Shown: positions 24,467-31,775 of the stretch, piece by piece
Layout of the letters: each line of letters opens with the position of its first letter
How positions within the stretch are numbered: the stretch's first letter is position 1
NCBI GenBank assembly: GCA_905235825.1
Contig: CAJONH010000111.1
Coordinates: forward strand, 1 to 31,775
Source of the DNA: Candidatus Gastranaerophilales bacterium
Lineage (GTDB): Bacteria; Cyanobacteriota; Vampirovibrionia; Gastranaerophilales; Gastranaerophilaceae
Direction: 5' to 3'
Length of the DNA: 31,775 nucleotides
The notes under the pieces: generated by a model
Told to the model about the DNA's origin: nothing
The model's input: only the letters and a program-made list of their open reading frames with translations
The model's database searches: none
Translations under genes and position numbers: made by a program

Positions 24467-25204
24467 CTATTTTACATAATAATCTGCATTAACATAAACT
24501 CTTATTTTTATTTTACCCGATTCAACGGGAGTTTCAATTGAAGCATTTTCAGCCATATCCGCCGTTGCAGCGACCATTGCTTTTGAAGCAAAAAATCTTC
24601 CGTTTGAAACAGTATCGGTATTGCATGAAACATTCATCTGTTTTAATCCGTCAAGAGTAGTTCCGGATGCCAGTGCTAATTCCTGTGCCATGCCCGTCAA
24701 TTCTTTTGCTAACGAAGGATATAACTCACGGCAGACTTTCTTTTCGTTTTGAAGTGAATAAACAAGATTATCCGTTCTGTTTGCACCGTTTGTGATAGCT
24801 GTATCGATAAATTTAGCCACTTTTGAAATATCTTTGGTTTCAACTCTTACGGAATTAACTGCAGCATAATTCTTAATAACTCTTTTTCCGGCAGGTGTTG
24901 TGCCATATACGGGGCGAACCGAAAAGCCTGATGTTTTAATCATATCGGTCTGAGGGGAAGATATTGATTTCAATGCTTTAATTATTTTGTCCGAAGTTTC
25001 GTTGTTTTCTGCCGATGCTTTTTGAGCTTCCGATGCCGTATTTTCAACCGCAAAGGTAATTGTTGCAAGATTAGGCTCAACTTCTTTTACTATTGAATTA
25101 TTAAGCGAAATATACCCTGCCTCTTTTTTTATTTCGGCATTTGCTGTTTGAGTAAGTGCGAAAACAGAAACGCATAATAATAACACTAATATTAAATTTT
25201 TCAT
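24467..25204 (-). CDS. SIMPL-domain (DUF541) exported protein
   Basis: A 245-residue exported protein with a clear signal peptide (MKNLILVLLLCVSVFALTQT, then ANA-EI). The mature part is one SIMPL domain: an 'ATITFAVENTASEAQKASAE' helix-strand unit, 'IKTSGFSVRPVYG', 'KNYAAVNSVRVETKDISKV' and the C-terminal 'IKIRVYVNADY'. Members are periplasmic or outer-membrane proteins; the founder interacts with a kinase partner (signalling molecule that associates with mouse pelle-like kinase), while bacterial members such as YggE are linked to oxidative-stress tolerance. GAGGTT is the ribosome site, lying in the end of the upstream gene. It is third in the ligA to hisB operon, and the link to histidine genes is not obvious. 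Confidence 0.9.
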   Translation of the reverse strand: MKNLILVLLLCVSVFALTQTANAEIKKEAGYISLNNSIVKEVEPNLATITFAVENTASEAQKASAENNETSDKIIKALKSISSPQTDMIKTSGFSVRPVYGTTPAGKRVIKNYAAVNSVRVETKDISKVAKFIDTAITNGANRTDNLVYSLQNEKKVCRELYPSLAKELTGMAQELALASGTTLDGLKQMNVSCNTDTVSNGRFFASKAMVAATADMAENASIETPVESGKIKIRVYVNADYYVK

Positions 25205-25205
25205 T

Positions 25206-25664
25206 TTAACCTCTTATTTCTTCCTGCTGCTCATTTTGACTGTCTTTTTTTACCGTATTTTCGTTTGCGGTATTAATATCGTTAATATTTTCTTTTATCT
25301 CATTTTTTATTGAATTTTGAAGGCTTTCAAAATCAGGGAAAATAGCAGAATTTGACATTTTAGACTTTCTTATAATCTCTTTAATTTGTTCGTTTGAAAG
25401 TTTTGGATAGGAACCAAATCCGATTAATGCCCGTTTGTTATTTAATGCATATAAAATAAGAGCTATAACCGTCCATGAAAGAAGTCCCTGATACATGTTC
25501 ATAGGTGCGGCAGCAGCATAATTAACAACAAAAGTATTCCATAATTTCATACATACCCATGCCGGCGATATAATAAATCCTGAAATAAGTCCGAAAATAA
25601 TGAAAACTGCCATAAGCATTCCTCTGACACCGTTTATTGTAATAATTTTCAAATTTTTATTCAT
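25206..25664 (-). CDS. Small membrane protein of unknown function
   Basis: I do not recognise this 152-residue protein. It has two hydrophobic segments, 'GMLMAVFIIFGLISGFIISP' (about 15-34) and 'LSWTVIALILYAL' (about 62-74), and a long soluble tail (about 80-152) rich in Asn, Glu, Lys and Gln, without a known motif. Both termini are probably cytoplasmic. It starts within the last eight bases of ligA and stops one base before the SIMPL gene, so all three are translationally linked. The ribosome site GGGCAGAG is weak. Possible partner of the adjacent exported SIMPL protein, by proximity only. Confidence 0.75.
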   Translation of the reverse strand: MNKNLKIITINGVRGMLMAVFIIFGLISGFIISPAWVCMKLWNTFVVNYAAAAPMNMYQGLLSWTVIALILYALNNKRALIGFGSYPKLSNEQIKEIIRKSKMSNSAIFPDFESLQNSIKNEIKENINDINTANENTVKKDSQNEQQEEIRG

Positions 25665-27660
25665 TTATACTCTGCCCTTCGGATAATAAACTGAAATCCC
25701 TTTCATTTAGTATTATAACACCCAAAGAGGAGGCTTTGTCAAATTTTGAACCCGGATTTTCTCCTGCAAGTACATACGAAGTTTTTTTACTTACGCTTGA
25801 AGATGTTTTACCGCCAAGACTTTTAATTTTTTCTTCAAAAAAGCTGCGGGGCTGAGATAAAGTACCTGTTATGACAAATGTTTTTCCGTTAAAAATATCG
25901 GATACTTTTTCAACGGTGCTTCCTTTCGGATTAACTCCGTATTCTTCGAGTTTGGAAAGAATTTTTTTATTATTCTCATTGTTAAAATAATCCAAAATAC
26001 TTTGTGCTGCTTTATCACCAATACCGTCTATTTTTATCAAATCTTCAAATGAGGCATTTTTTATTGCTTCAAGTGTGGGGAATTCGTTTGATATAAGGTC
26101 TGCCGTTTCTTTACCTATTAATTTAATGCTTAGTGCCGTTAAAAACTTTGTCATAGAAGGGGTCTTTGATGCTTGTATTGAGTTATACAGATTATCTGCC
26201 GATTTTTCTTTTACCAAATCAAGCTGCATAAAATCTTCGGCGGTTAATTTATAAAGGTCTGCAAAATCATTTATTAATCCTTTTTCATATAGTTTTTCAA
26301 CAACTGATGAGCCGACTCCGTCTATATCCATAGCCTCTTTAGATGCCCAATATTCAATCCTGCCTTTAATCTGGGCAGGACAATGCATATTATTCGGACA
26401 ATATAAAGCTACTTCACCTTCGGGACGAATAAGCGGAGTTTCGCAAGACGGACATTTATCCGGTGCTTTATATATGCCGAAATCTTCATAATCTCGTTTT
26501 TTTATAACTTTGGGAATTATTTCCGCCGCTTTTTTAATTAAAACATCGTTCCCTATATTAATTTGAAGTCTTTCTATTTCATCAAAATTATGCAGACTTG
26601 CCCTTTTTACTGTTGTTCCTGCAAGCTGTACGGGAGTTAAAATAGCTACGGGAGTAACAGCCCCTGTTTTCCCGACACTCAATTCTATATTTTCAAGTTT
26701 TGTCCAGACTTCTTCGGGGGGAAATTTAAAAGCAGTAGCCCATTTTGGAGCACGTGAAGTAAATCCGAGTTCGTTTTGTTTAGCAATCTCGTTTATTTTT
26801 ATGACCATTCCGTCAGTTGCATAATCGAGATTAAAACGCTCGGTTTCCCATTTTGAACATAATTCAATAACGGGATTTATACCCTCAACCAGCCTGTAAT
26901 TCGGATTAACGTCAAACCCCAATTCTTTCAGCTGTTTCATTGCTTCATCATGAGTTCTGAAAAGTGTTTTATCTTCCGAAATGAGAGTGTAAGCAAAAAA
27001 ATTTAAATCTCTTTTTGCCGTAATTTTGCTGTCGAGCTGCCTTAGAGAACCTGCCGCCGCATTTCTCGGATTTGCAAATTCTCTTAACCCGTTTTCTCTA
27101 TTTTCTTCATTTAATTTTTCAAATGAAGAAACACTCATATAAACTTCGCCTCTCACTTCTACTGTTATAGGTTTTGTGAGCTTTTGGGGAATTGTTTTTA
27201 TTTCCTTTATATTCTCTGTTATATTTTCACCTATAATACCATTGCCACGTGTAGCTCCCAGCTTTAATTCTCCTTTTTCATAAGACAAAGCACAGGATAA
27301 ACCGTCTATTTTAAGTTCAACAACAAGCCCTAAATCATTTTCGGAAGGATATTCTTTTTTTACTCTTTCATACCATTTTCGAAGGTCTTCATAATTATTT
27401 GAATTATCAAGACTGTAAAGCCTGTATTTATGCTTTATTTCTTTAAATTCTTTTACCGCTTTACCTCCGACATTCTGCGTGGGGCTGTCAGAAGTTCTTA
27501 ACAGAGGAAATTCTTCTTCAATTTGTTTTAATTCTCTAAAAAGTTCATCGTATTCGTAATCCGTAATCTTGGGATTATCATAAACATAATACGCTTCATT
27601 ATTTTCTTTTATAAGTTTTTTTAATTCTTCCGTTCTGATTTGTGCTTGTGTAAAATCCAT
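25657..27660 (-). CDS. ligA: NAD-dependent DNA ligase LigA
   Basis: Seals nicks during replication and repair using NAD. The 667-residue protein has domain Ia ('NEAYYVYDNPKITDYEYDEL'), the adenylation lysine K117 in 'VVELKIDG', 'RGEVYMS', 'NPRNAAAGSLRQLD', an OB fold, a four-Cys zinc finger ('CPSC', then 'CPNNMHCP'), helix-hairpin-helix repeats ('DIDGVG', 'KIDGIGDKAA'), and a C-terminal BRCT domain (about 590-667). Length matches the family of about 670. A strong AGGAG precedes the ATG. It heads a five-gene minus-strand operon with the membrane protein, the SIMPL protein, hisC-HAD and hisB. Confidence 0.97.
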   Translation of the reverse strand: MDFTQAQIRTEELKKLIKENNEAYYVYDNPKITDYEYDELFRELKQIEEEFPLLRTSDSPTQNVGGKAVKEFKEIKHKYRLYSLDNSNNYEDLRKWYERVKKEYPSENDLGLVVELKIDGLSCALSYEKGELKLGATRGNGIIGENITENIKEIKTIPQKLTKPITVEVRGEVYMSVSSFEKLNEENRENGLREFANPRNAAAGSLRQLDSKITAKRDLNFFAYTLISEDKTLFRTHDEAMKQLKELGFDVNPNYRLVEGINPVIELCSKWETERFNLDYATDGMVIKINEIAKQNELGFTSRAPKWATAFKFPPEEVWTKLENIELSVGKTGAVTPVAILTPVQLAGTTVKRASLHNFDEIERLQINIGNDVLIKKAAEIIPKVIKKRDYEDFGIYKAPDKCPSCETPLIRPEGEVALYCPNNMHCPAQIKGRIEYWASKEAMDIDGVGSSVVEKLYEKGLINDFADLYKLTAEDFMQLDLVKEKSADNLYNSIQASKTPSMTKFLTALSIKLIGKETADLISNEFPTLEAIKNASFEDLIKIDGIGDKAAQSILDYFNNENNKKILSKLEEYGVNPKGSTVEKVSDIFNGKTFVITGTLSQPRSFFEEKIKSLGGKTSSSVSKKTSYVLAGENPGSKFDKASSLGVIILNERDFSLLSEGQSINE

Positions 27661-27844
27661 ATTACTCCTAATTCGAATTATTTCCCAAAATCAACTAAAG
27701 CGAATATTTTATTTTAATATAAATATATATTTTTTGTAAAGATAAGTTATTTTTTGTTCTTATTTTAATTTTATTTCTTTATATTTGTTGTATGATTTTA
27801 TCACTATTGGTCTTTATTAGTATTATTTGAGAAAGGAATGTAAA

Positions 27845-28849
27845 ATGAACACGATTTTTTCTTCTGCAGCTTTAGTTTTGGAACATGTAAAAAACTACTC
27901 CAATAACACAAAAAAATACGGAAATTATCCTAATTTGTCACCGTTGAAACAGGATACCGTATCTTTTTCAGCTTCTAAAACAAAAAATTCCGATAAATCA
28001 ACGGAAAATAAGACAGGATGGGAAATAATACGGGGAGAAAAAAATGACCCCGATAATATCGAAAAAAATTCGGTAAAATTAATGAGGTTAATACAAAAAA
28101 ATAAAAATTGGGAAGATGCAATGTCTTATGATTGTGCAGAAGCATATCTGAAACAGGGGGATTTTCATTTATATCTCGAAAACGGAAAACCAAAATCAGC
28201 CGTACAATTTGAAGGGGATACCGTTCAATTAATACTGGGGGAAAAAAGAAACGGTATTCCGGATTTAAAATATCTGTCAGTTATAAAAGAACACACAAAA
28301 GATTATAAAATGAATGAATATAAAAAAGCCATGCTTGATACTGTTGATGATGCTGATGAGTTTAAAAAACGCTTAGGCAAACCTATAAATGAAGCCTCAT
28401 CAGAAGATATTTTATATACCGCAGGCATGCTTGAAAAACGTGATGAAAAAGACGGTTTACTAATTTTAAGTTCTTTCGGACAGCCTAATCATAATGAAAA
28501 AAATCTGTACAAATATTTAAGCTGGGAACTTTTGGGCATAGATGAAAATGAACTGCTGAAAGATGTAAAAGAAATAAAAGGAGATGCCTTTTTTAGCCAT
28601 AATGTAAAAACGGCGGGTAAAATTGAACATATAGGCGGCAGAGCATTTTTCCCGACAGAAAACGATTTTGATTTTGGTAATTTGAAGTCAATCGGGGGCG
28701 ATGCATATATGGAAGGCTACAATACCGAAACCTGCGGAAATTTGCAATCAGTAGGAGGAACCTGCTATATAAGCAAAGGAAATGACAAATTAAAACAAGA
28801 ACTTAATTTAAAAGGCATAAAAACATACGAAAATGAATGTTATTGGTAA
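27845..28849 (+). CDS. IGG-repeat protein of unknown function
   Basis: A 334-residue protein with no signal peptide. The N-terminal third is low complexity and Lys/Asn/Ser-rich ('LKQDTVSFSASKTKNSDKST'). The middle (about 80-240) has a charged helical region. The last 90 residues contain about four repeats of 20-21 residues: KEIKGDAFFSHNVKTAG, KIEHIGGRAFFPTENDFDFG, NLKSIGGDAYMEGYNTETCG and NLQSVGGTCYIS. The consensus 'L-x-x-IGG-x-A-x-F' resembles short beta-solenoid or leucine-rich-like repeats found in gut bacteria. ATG at 27845 follows AAAGGA; a TTG start at 27827 is not needed. It is alone, between ligA (-) and the decarboxylase (+). It could be a scaffold or effector, with no direct evidence. 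Confidence 0.75.
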   Translation: MNTIFSSAALVLEHVKNYSNNTKKYGNYPNLSPLKQDTVSFSASKTKNSDKSTENKTGWEIIRGEKNDPDNIEKNSVKLMRLIQKNKNWEDAMSYDCAEAYLKQGDFHLYLENGKPKSAVQFEGDTVQLILGEKRNGIPDLKYLSVIKEHTKDYKMNEYKKAMLDTVDDADEFKKRLGKPINEASSEDILYTAGMLEKRDEKDGLLILSSFGQPNHNEKNLYKYLSWELLGIDENELLKDVKEIKGDAFFSHNVKTAGKIEHIGGRAFFPTENDFDFGNLKSIGGDAYMEGYNTETCGNLQSVGGTCYISKGNDKLKQELNLKGIKTYENECYW

Positions 28850-28864
28850 AAAAAAGGCTGTCTA

Positions 28865-28905
28865 AATATTAACATGCTTAACATTCTTGCTAATATTAGA
28901 ATGTT
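28865..28905 (+). promoter_or_regulatory. Two mutually exclusive hairpins in the decarboxylase leader
   Basis: AATATTA (28865-28871) can pair with TAATATT (28891-28897), and AACATTCT (28880-28887) with AGAATGTT (28898-28905). The two pairings interleave, so only one can form unless a pseudoknot does. They lie 20-60 bases before the decarboxylase start, with no T-tract after. This could control ribosome access, or be chance in AT-rich DNA. Confidence 0.3.
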
Positions 28906-28925
28906 CATCTTATAATAAACAGGAT

Positions 28926-30296
28926 ATGTCGATTATAAATTTTATAGAAAACTACCAAAAAAAGAAAAGAATTTTATTTACTACCCCTTCTCACTCTCAA
29001 GGTGCGTTTGTAGCTCCGAAATCAAAGAAATTAATCGGTTCAAGATTTTTTTCCTGCGATTTTTCTGAAATAGAAGGTTTTGATAATCTTGCAAATCCTA
29101 TAGGTATAATAAGAGCGGCACAAGAAGATGCTGCCGCCATATACGGTGCAAAATCAACTTTCTTCTTGACGAACGGTTCAACATCAGGCATTGTTGGTGC
29201 AATGTATTCCGTTTTAAATAAAAATGAAAAAGTTATTATTGCAAGAAATTGTCACAAATCGGTTTATAACGGGTTGGTTCTTACCGGAGCCGTTCCTATA
29301 TGGCTTATGCCGGGATATAATTCGGAATGGGGTATCTACGACTCTTTAAATTTAAATTATATAGAAGAATTGTTGTATAAAAACAAAGATGTTAAAGCCG
29401 TTATAATTACAAATCCCACTTATGAAGGAGTTATGTTTGATATTACCAAAATATCAGCCGTTTGTAAAAAATACGGTGCAATTTTAATTGTAGATGAAGC
29501 ACACGGAGCTTTGTGGAATTTCCATAAAGCAATAGGAATTCCTTCACTCTTGCAGGGAGCAGATATCGTTATTCAATCTCTGCACAAAACGGCAGGTGCT
29601 TTAAATCCTTCCGCTTTATTACATTTAGGCTGGGACTCTCCGATTGAACCAAAAATAATTCAACAGTCTTTAAATCTCTTTACAACAACATCTCCGTCAT
29701 ATCCTCTGCTTCTTAATATAGAAGCGACAATAAATTATCTTGCTTCTAAAAAAGGTCAAATTTATATTCAAAATTACATAAAAAAACTCAACAGGTTAAT
29801 ACGTTCTTTAAAAACAATTCCTAATCTTGAAGTTTATTCGGTTAATAACGATATTACAAAGGTGCTTGTTAAAGTTACAAATATGTCGGGTTTTGAACTT
29901 TCGGGAATTATGATTGATAAATACGGTATTGAAGATGAACTTGCAAATGAAAAGTCAGCATTATATCTGACAGGTATAGGTACTTCCGACTCAAAACTTA
30001 ATAAACTGGAAAAAGCATTATTTTCACTGTGTGATAACAATATAAAACTGCTTCCGAATAAATCGAAATATGATGTATTGTCAGTTATAGAACCCAGAAT
30101 GAGATATACTCCTGCCGCAGTATGGGGAAAAAGTTCAAAAGAAGTAGATATCCAGCACTCTCTTGCACGTGTTTCAATGGAGCTGATTGCTGATTATCCG
30201 CCCGGAATACCTGTGTTACTGCCGGGGGAAGTAATAAAAAAAGAACATATAGAATATCTTTCCGAAACAAGAAAAAAGATAAAAGTTTTAGCGTAG
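28926..30296 (+). CDS. Orn/Lys/Arg decarboxylase family PLP enzyme
   Basis: A 457-residue fold type I PLP enzyme that decarboxylates arginine, lysine or ornithine to polyamines or their precursors. The motifs are 'RILFTTPSHSQGAF' at the start, 'FFLTNGSTSGIVGAMYSV', 'NCHKSVYNGLVLTGAVPIWL', 'IVDEAHGALWNFH', the PLP lysine in 'IQSLHKTAGAL' (K221), and the C-terminal domain 'ESLARVSMELI'-like region 'QHSLARVSMELIADYPPGIP'. It lacks the N-terminal wing domain of E. coli-type inducible decarboxylases and matches the shorter Firmicutes/cyanobacterial form. The start is the ATG at 28926, where AGGA is only about two bases away, so spacing is poor. Six bases separate it from the radical SAM gene. Substrate cannot be fixed; arginine is most likely in this family. 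Confidence 0.88.
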   Translation: MSIINFIENYQKKKRILFTTPSHSQGAFVAPKSKKLIGSRFFSCDFSEIEGFDNLANPIGIIRAAQEDAAAIYGAKSTFFLTNGSTSGIVGAMYSVLNKNEKVIIARNCHKSVYNGLVLTGAVPIWLMPGYNSEWGIYDSLNLNYIEELLYKNKDVKAVIITNPTYEGVMFDITKISAVCKKYGAILIVDEAHGALWNFHKAIGIPSLLQGADIVIQSLHKTAGALNPSALLHLGWDSPIEPKIIQQSLNLFTTTSPSYPLLLNIEATINYLASKKGQIYIQNYIKKLNRLIRSLKTIPNLEVYSVNNDITKVLVKVTNMSGFELSGIMIDKYGIEDELANEKSALYLTGIGTSDSKLNKLEKALFSLCDNNIKLLPNKSKYDVLSVIEPRMRYTPAAVWGKSSKEVDIQHSLARVSMELIADYPPGIPVLLPGEVIKKEHIEYLSETRKKIKVLA

Positions 30297-30302
30297 GTTA
30301 TT

Positions 30303-31301
30303 ATGTTTGATAAATTGTTTAAAAAAGAAAAATATCTTGATTGCCATAATATTAAACATTCAATACATTTTTTTTACGATAACATTCGTGCCTGCTGTTC
30401 AAATGTTCCGGGGCCGGTTTTTTATGAAAATTATGACGGACGTGATATAGATTGGGATTACGTATATAAAAAACGTAAAGACTGGATTAAACAGATAAAT
30501 TCTTTTCGCAATAAAAAATTTTATCCTGATGAGTGTGCAAATTGTTTTGAACTTCCTTCAATGTATTCATCCTCAAAAATTGATGATTTCCCAAATTTAA
30601 TAAAAAAAGTTTTTATTCAAAATAATATGTCCTGTAATGCAAAATGCTTGTATTGTTCATTCGGACATATTAATAATTCATTCAAATACAGAGTTTTACC
30701 TGTTGTAAATTCAATGATAAGCAATCAAATACTATCTAAAAATGCAAGAGTTTACATGTCAGGCGGTGAAATAACAATATCTCCCGAATTTGAAAAAATG
30801 TTTTCAACTCTTACCGGATATTTAGATGCTAAAGTTGAAATTTTAACCTCCGGTATAAAATATTCGGAGTCAATAAAAGAAGCGTTTGTAAATGATAAAT
30901 GTATACTTGTCATTTCTTTGGACAGTTCCAAAAAAGAAACTTATAAAAAAATAAAACAGGTTGATTGCTTTGATAGTGTTGTAAATAATGTAAAAAGCTA
31001 TATATCAGCTTCTGATTATGCACGCAATAATATTACATTGAAATATATTCTGGTTGACGGAATTAATGACAACAAAGGTGAAATTTCCGATTTCGTTCAT
31101 CTTGTAAATGATTTGGGTATAAAAAATATCAGAATGGATGTTGATTTCGTTAAATATAAATATTCTGAAACTCTTAATATACCCGAATATTATTTCGATT
31201 TATATGAACATTTTAATTCTCTTGCTGAAAGTTTAAATTTAAATATACAAACAAATGATCAGGCAAAAGCAATAATTGCAAAAAAGAAAAATTCAAAATA
31301 A
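30303..31301 (+). CDS. Radical SAM protein with extra N-terminal cysteines
   Basis: A 332-residue radical SAM protein. The catalytic CX3CX2C motif is at C111, C115, C118 ('MSCNAKCLYCSFGHI'), followed by SGGE at 153-156 and a partial TIM barrel ('AKVEILTSG', 'ILVISLDSSKKETYKKIK'). Upstream of the core lie C14, C31, C32, C78 and C81 ('YLDC', 'RACCSNV', 'DECANC'), a pattern that may hold an auxiliary Fe-S cluster at the N-terminus. It lacks a C-terminal SPASM/twitch domain. The family is common in gut bacteria and I know of no settled function. It follows the decarboxylase after six bases, suggesting cotranscription. Possible roles are modification of a peptide, glycan or nucleoside. Confidence 0.85.
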   Translation: MFDKLFKKEKYLDCHNIKHSIHFFYDNIRACCSNVPGPVFYENYDGRDIDWDYVYKKRKDWIKQINSFRNKKFYPDECANCFELPSMYSSSKIDDFPNLIKKVFIQNNMSCNAKCLYCSFGHINNSFKYRVLPVVNSMISNQILSKNARVYMSGGEITISPEFEKMFSTLTGYLDAKVEILTSGIKYSESIKEAFVNDKCILVISLDSSKKETYKKIKQVDCFDSVVNNVKSYISASDYARNNITLKYILVDGINDNKGEISDFVHLVNDLGIKNIRMDVDFVKYKYSETLNIPEYYFDLYEHFNSLAESLNLNIQTNDQAKAIIAKKKNSK

Positions 31302-31352
31302 AAATTGACTTAATTATAAGAACTAATTATTATATTATATATGGAGTTCATA

Positions 31353-31619
31353 ATGAGATTAGCGGACAAACTCAAATTATTTGAAAAACAGCTCGTATTT
31401 ATGAGATGGGGCTCAAGTGAAGGCTACGGAAGAATAAATTATGTAGGCTATGATTTTCTTGAGTTTGAAATCTTTGATACGGAAGAACTTGAATATACCG
31501 ATAAGTTGTTAATAAATAATCAGCTTATTCTTGAAGTTGTAATAAAAGGCTCTGACATTGCAAGGATATTAGCTGAATATGCCGCTTCTTTACCCGAATA
31601 CAACGGTGATAATGCATAA
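31353..31619 (+). CDS. Small conserved-looking protein, possibly Sm-like
   Basis: An 88-residue protein. The core 'KLKLFEKQLVFMRWGSSEGY', then 'GRINYVGYDFLEFEIFD', reads as successive beta strands with a short loop, much like a small beta-barrel (SH3 or Sm type). A helical end follows ('SDIARILAEYAASLPEYN'). I start at the ATG at 31353, which has GGAG about seven bases upstream; a start at 31341 lacks a ribosome site. It lies 51 bases after the radical SAM gene and ends one base before the convergent gene. The fold suggestion is inference, and the function is unknown. Confidence 0.65.
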   Translation: MRLADKLKLFEKQLVFMRWGSSEGYGRINYVGYDFLEFEIFDTEELEYTDKLLINNQLILEVVIKGSDIARILAEYAASLPEYNGDNA

Positions 31620-31620
31620 T

Positions 31621-31775
31621 TTATTTCAATAAATTTTCCATTTTAATAATAGTTTCTTTGTCAAAAACTTCTTGTACCGATTTAGTTCCATTAAATATAT
31701 TTTCGGTTTTTTCCTTTATAAGGTCTGTCATTACGGCATAGTTTTCGTTTACGGGAGTCGGTTTTGCATTGTTTA
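31621..31775 (-). CDS. C-terminal fragment, possible ABC solute-binding protein
   Basis: This open reading frame on the minus strand is cut by the right window edge. Its last 50 or so residues end 'NENYAVMTDLIKEKTENIFN', then GTKSVQEVFDKETIIKMENLLK and TAA. The pattern of a helix followed by 'G-T/K-S-V-xx-V/A-xx' near the C-terminus resembles the end of sugar-binding ABC transporter proteins ('ilxGkxsveeal'). The match is short, so the family is tentative. Its stop lies one base from that of the small protein on the other strand. Confidence 0.45.
   Translation of the reverse strand, partial: NNAKPTPVNENYAVMTDLIKEKTENIFNGTKSVQEVFDKETIIKMENLLK

Noticed and set aside
28880..28905. AACATTCT/AGAATGTT hairpin as a terminator of the IGG-repeat gene
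   Set aside because: It is AT-rich with a 10-base loop, and no T-tract follows on the plus strand.
1..31775. CRISPR array, rRNA or tRNA genes
   Set aside because: No regularly spaced direct repeats and no rRNA- or tRNA-like segments were seen anywhere in the window.

Overview
This is a strongly AT-rich window with a dense, mostly operonic layout. It fits a flagellated, anaerobic, diderm bacterium. The combination suggests a gut Melainabacteria (Gastranaerophilales) relative of the Cyanobacteria: an outer-membrane two-partner secretion pair, a group B-type [FeFe] hydrogenase, a DUF512/PDZ radical-SAM-like protein of the kind shared by Firmicutes and Cyanobacteria, MEP-pathway Dxr, and a HisC-HAD fusion. 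The lineage is inferred from gene content only; there is no rRNA marker here.

Layout. Bases 1-540 are a decayed accessory patch: a REP-like repeat cut by the window edge, fragments of a TupA-like ATP-grasp gene, two strong palindromes and a terminator. Bases 560-5366 carry a divergent two-partner secretion pair, tpsB (-) and tpsA (+). The stretch 5478-8070 holds hisS, an unknown ORF, a small XRE repressor, a truncated HAD gene and a terminator. The [FeFe] hydrogenase (8118-9563) converges on serB. A flagellar cluster (10458-13249) encodes FliJ, a FliK-like protein and two tandem hook/rod paralogues. A PadR regulator overlaps the DUF512 gene (13262-15059, minus).

From 15185, manC and dxr run on the plus strand. 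They face a minus-strand run of rqcP, a Tyr/Asn-rich exported protein, yajQ and an iron-dependent alcohol dehydrogenase. A GAF plus degenerate HD-GYP protein follows (20652-22028). A tight minus operon (22159-27660) reads ligA, a small membrane protein, a SIMPL protein, hisC-HAD and hisB. The right end has an IGG-repeat protein, an Orn/Lys/Arg decarboxylase, an unusual radical SAM protein, a small conserved-looking protein, and the C-terminus of a possible solute-binding protein on the minus strand.

How the genes work together. HisB and the HisC-HAD fusion could carry out three consecutive histidine-pathway steps (dehydratase, aminotransferase, phosphatase). ManC supplies GDP-mannose for surface glycans. 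The hydrogenase and the alcohol dehydrogenase fit fermentative disposal of reductant. The most notable signals are the HD-GYP domain that has lost several metal ligands, the HisC-HAD fusion, the long-loop bidirectional terminator at 19102-19184, the Cys-rich N-terminus of the radical SAM protein, and the IGG-repeat protein.
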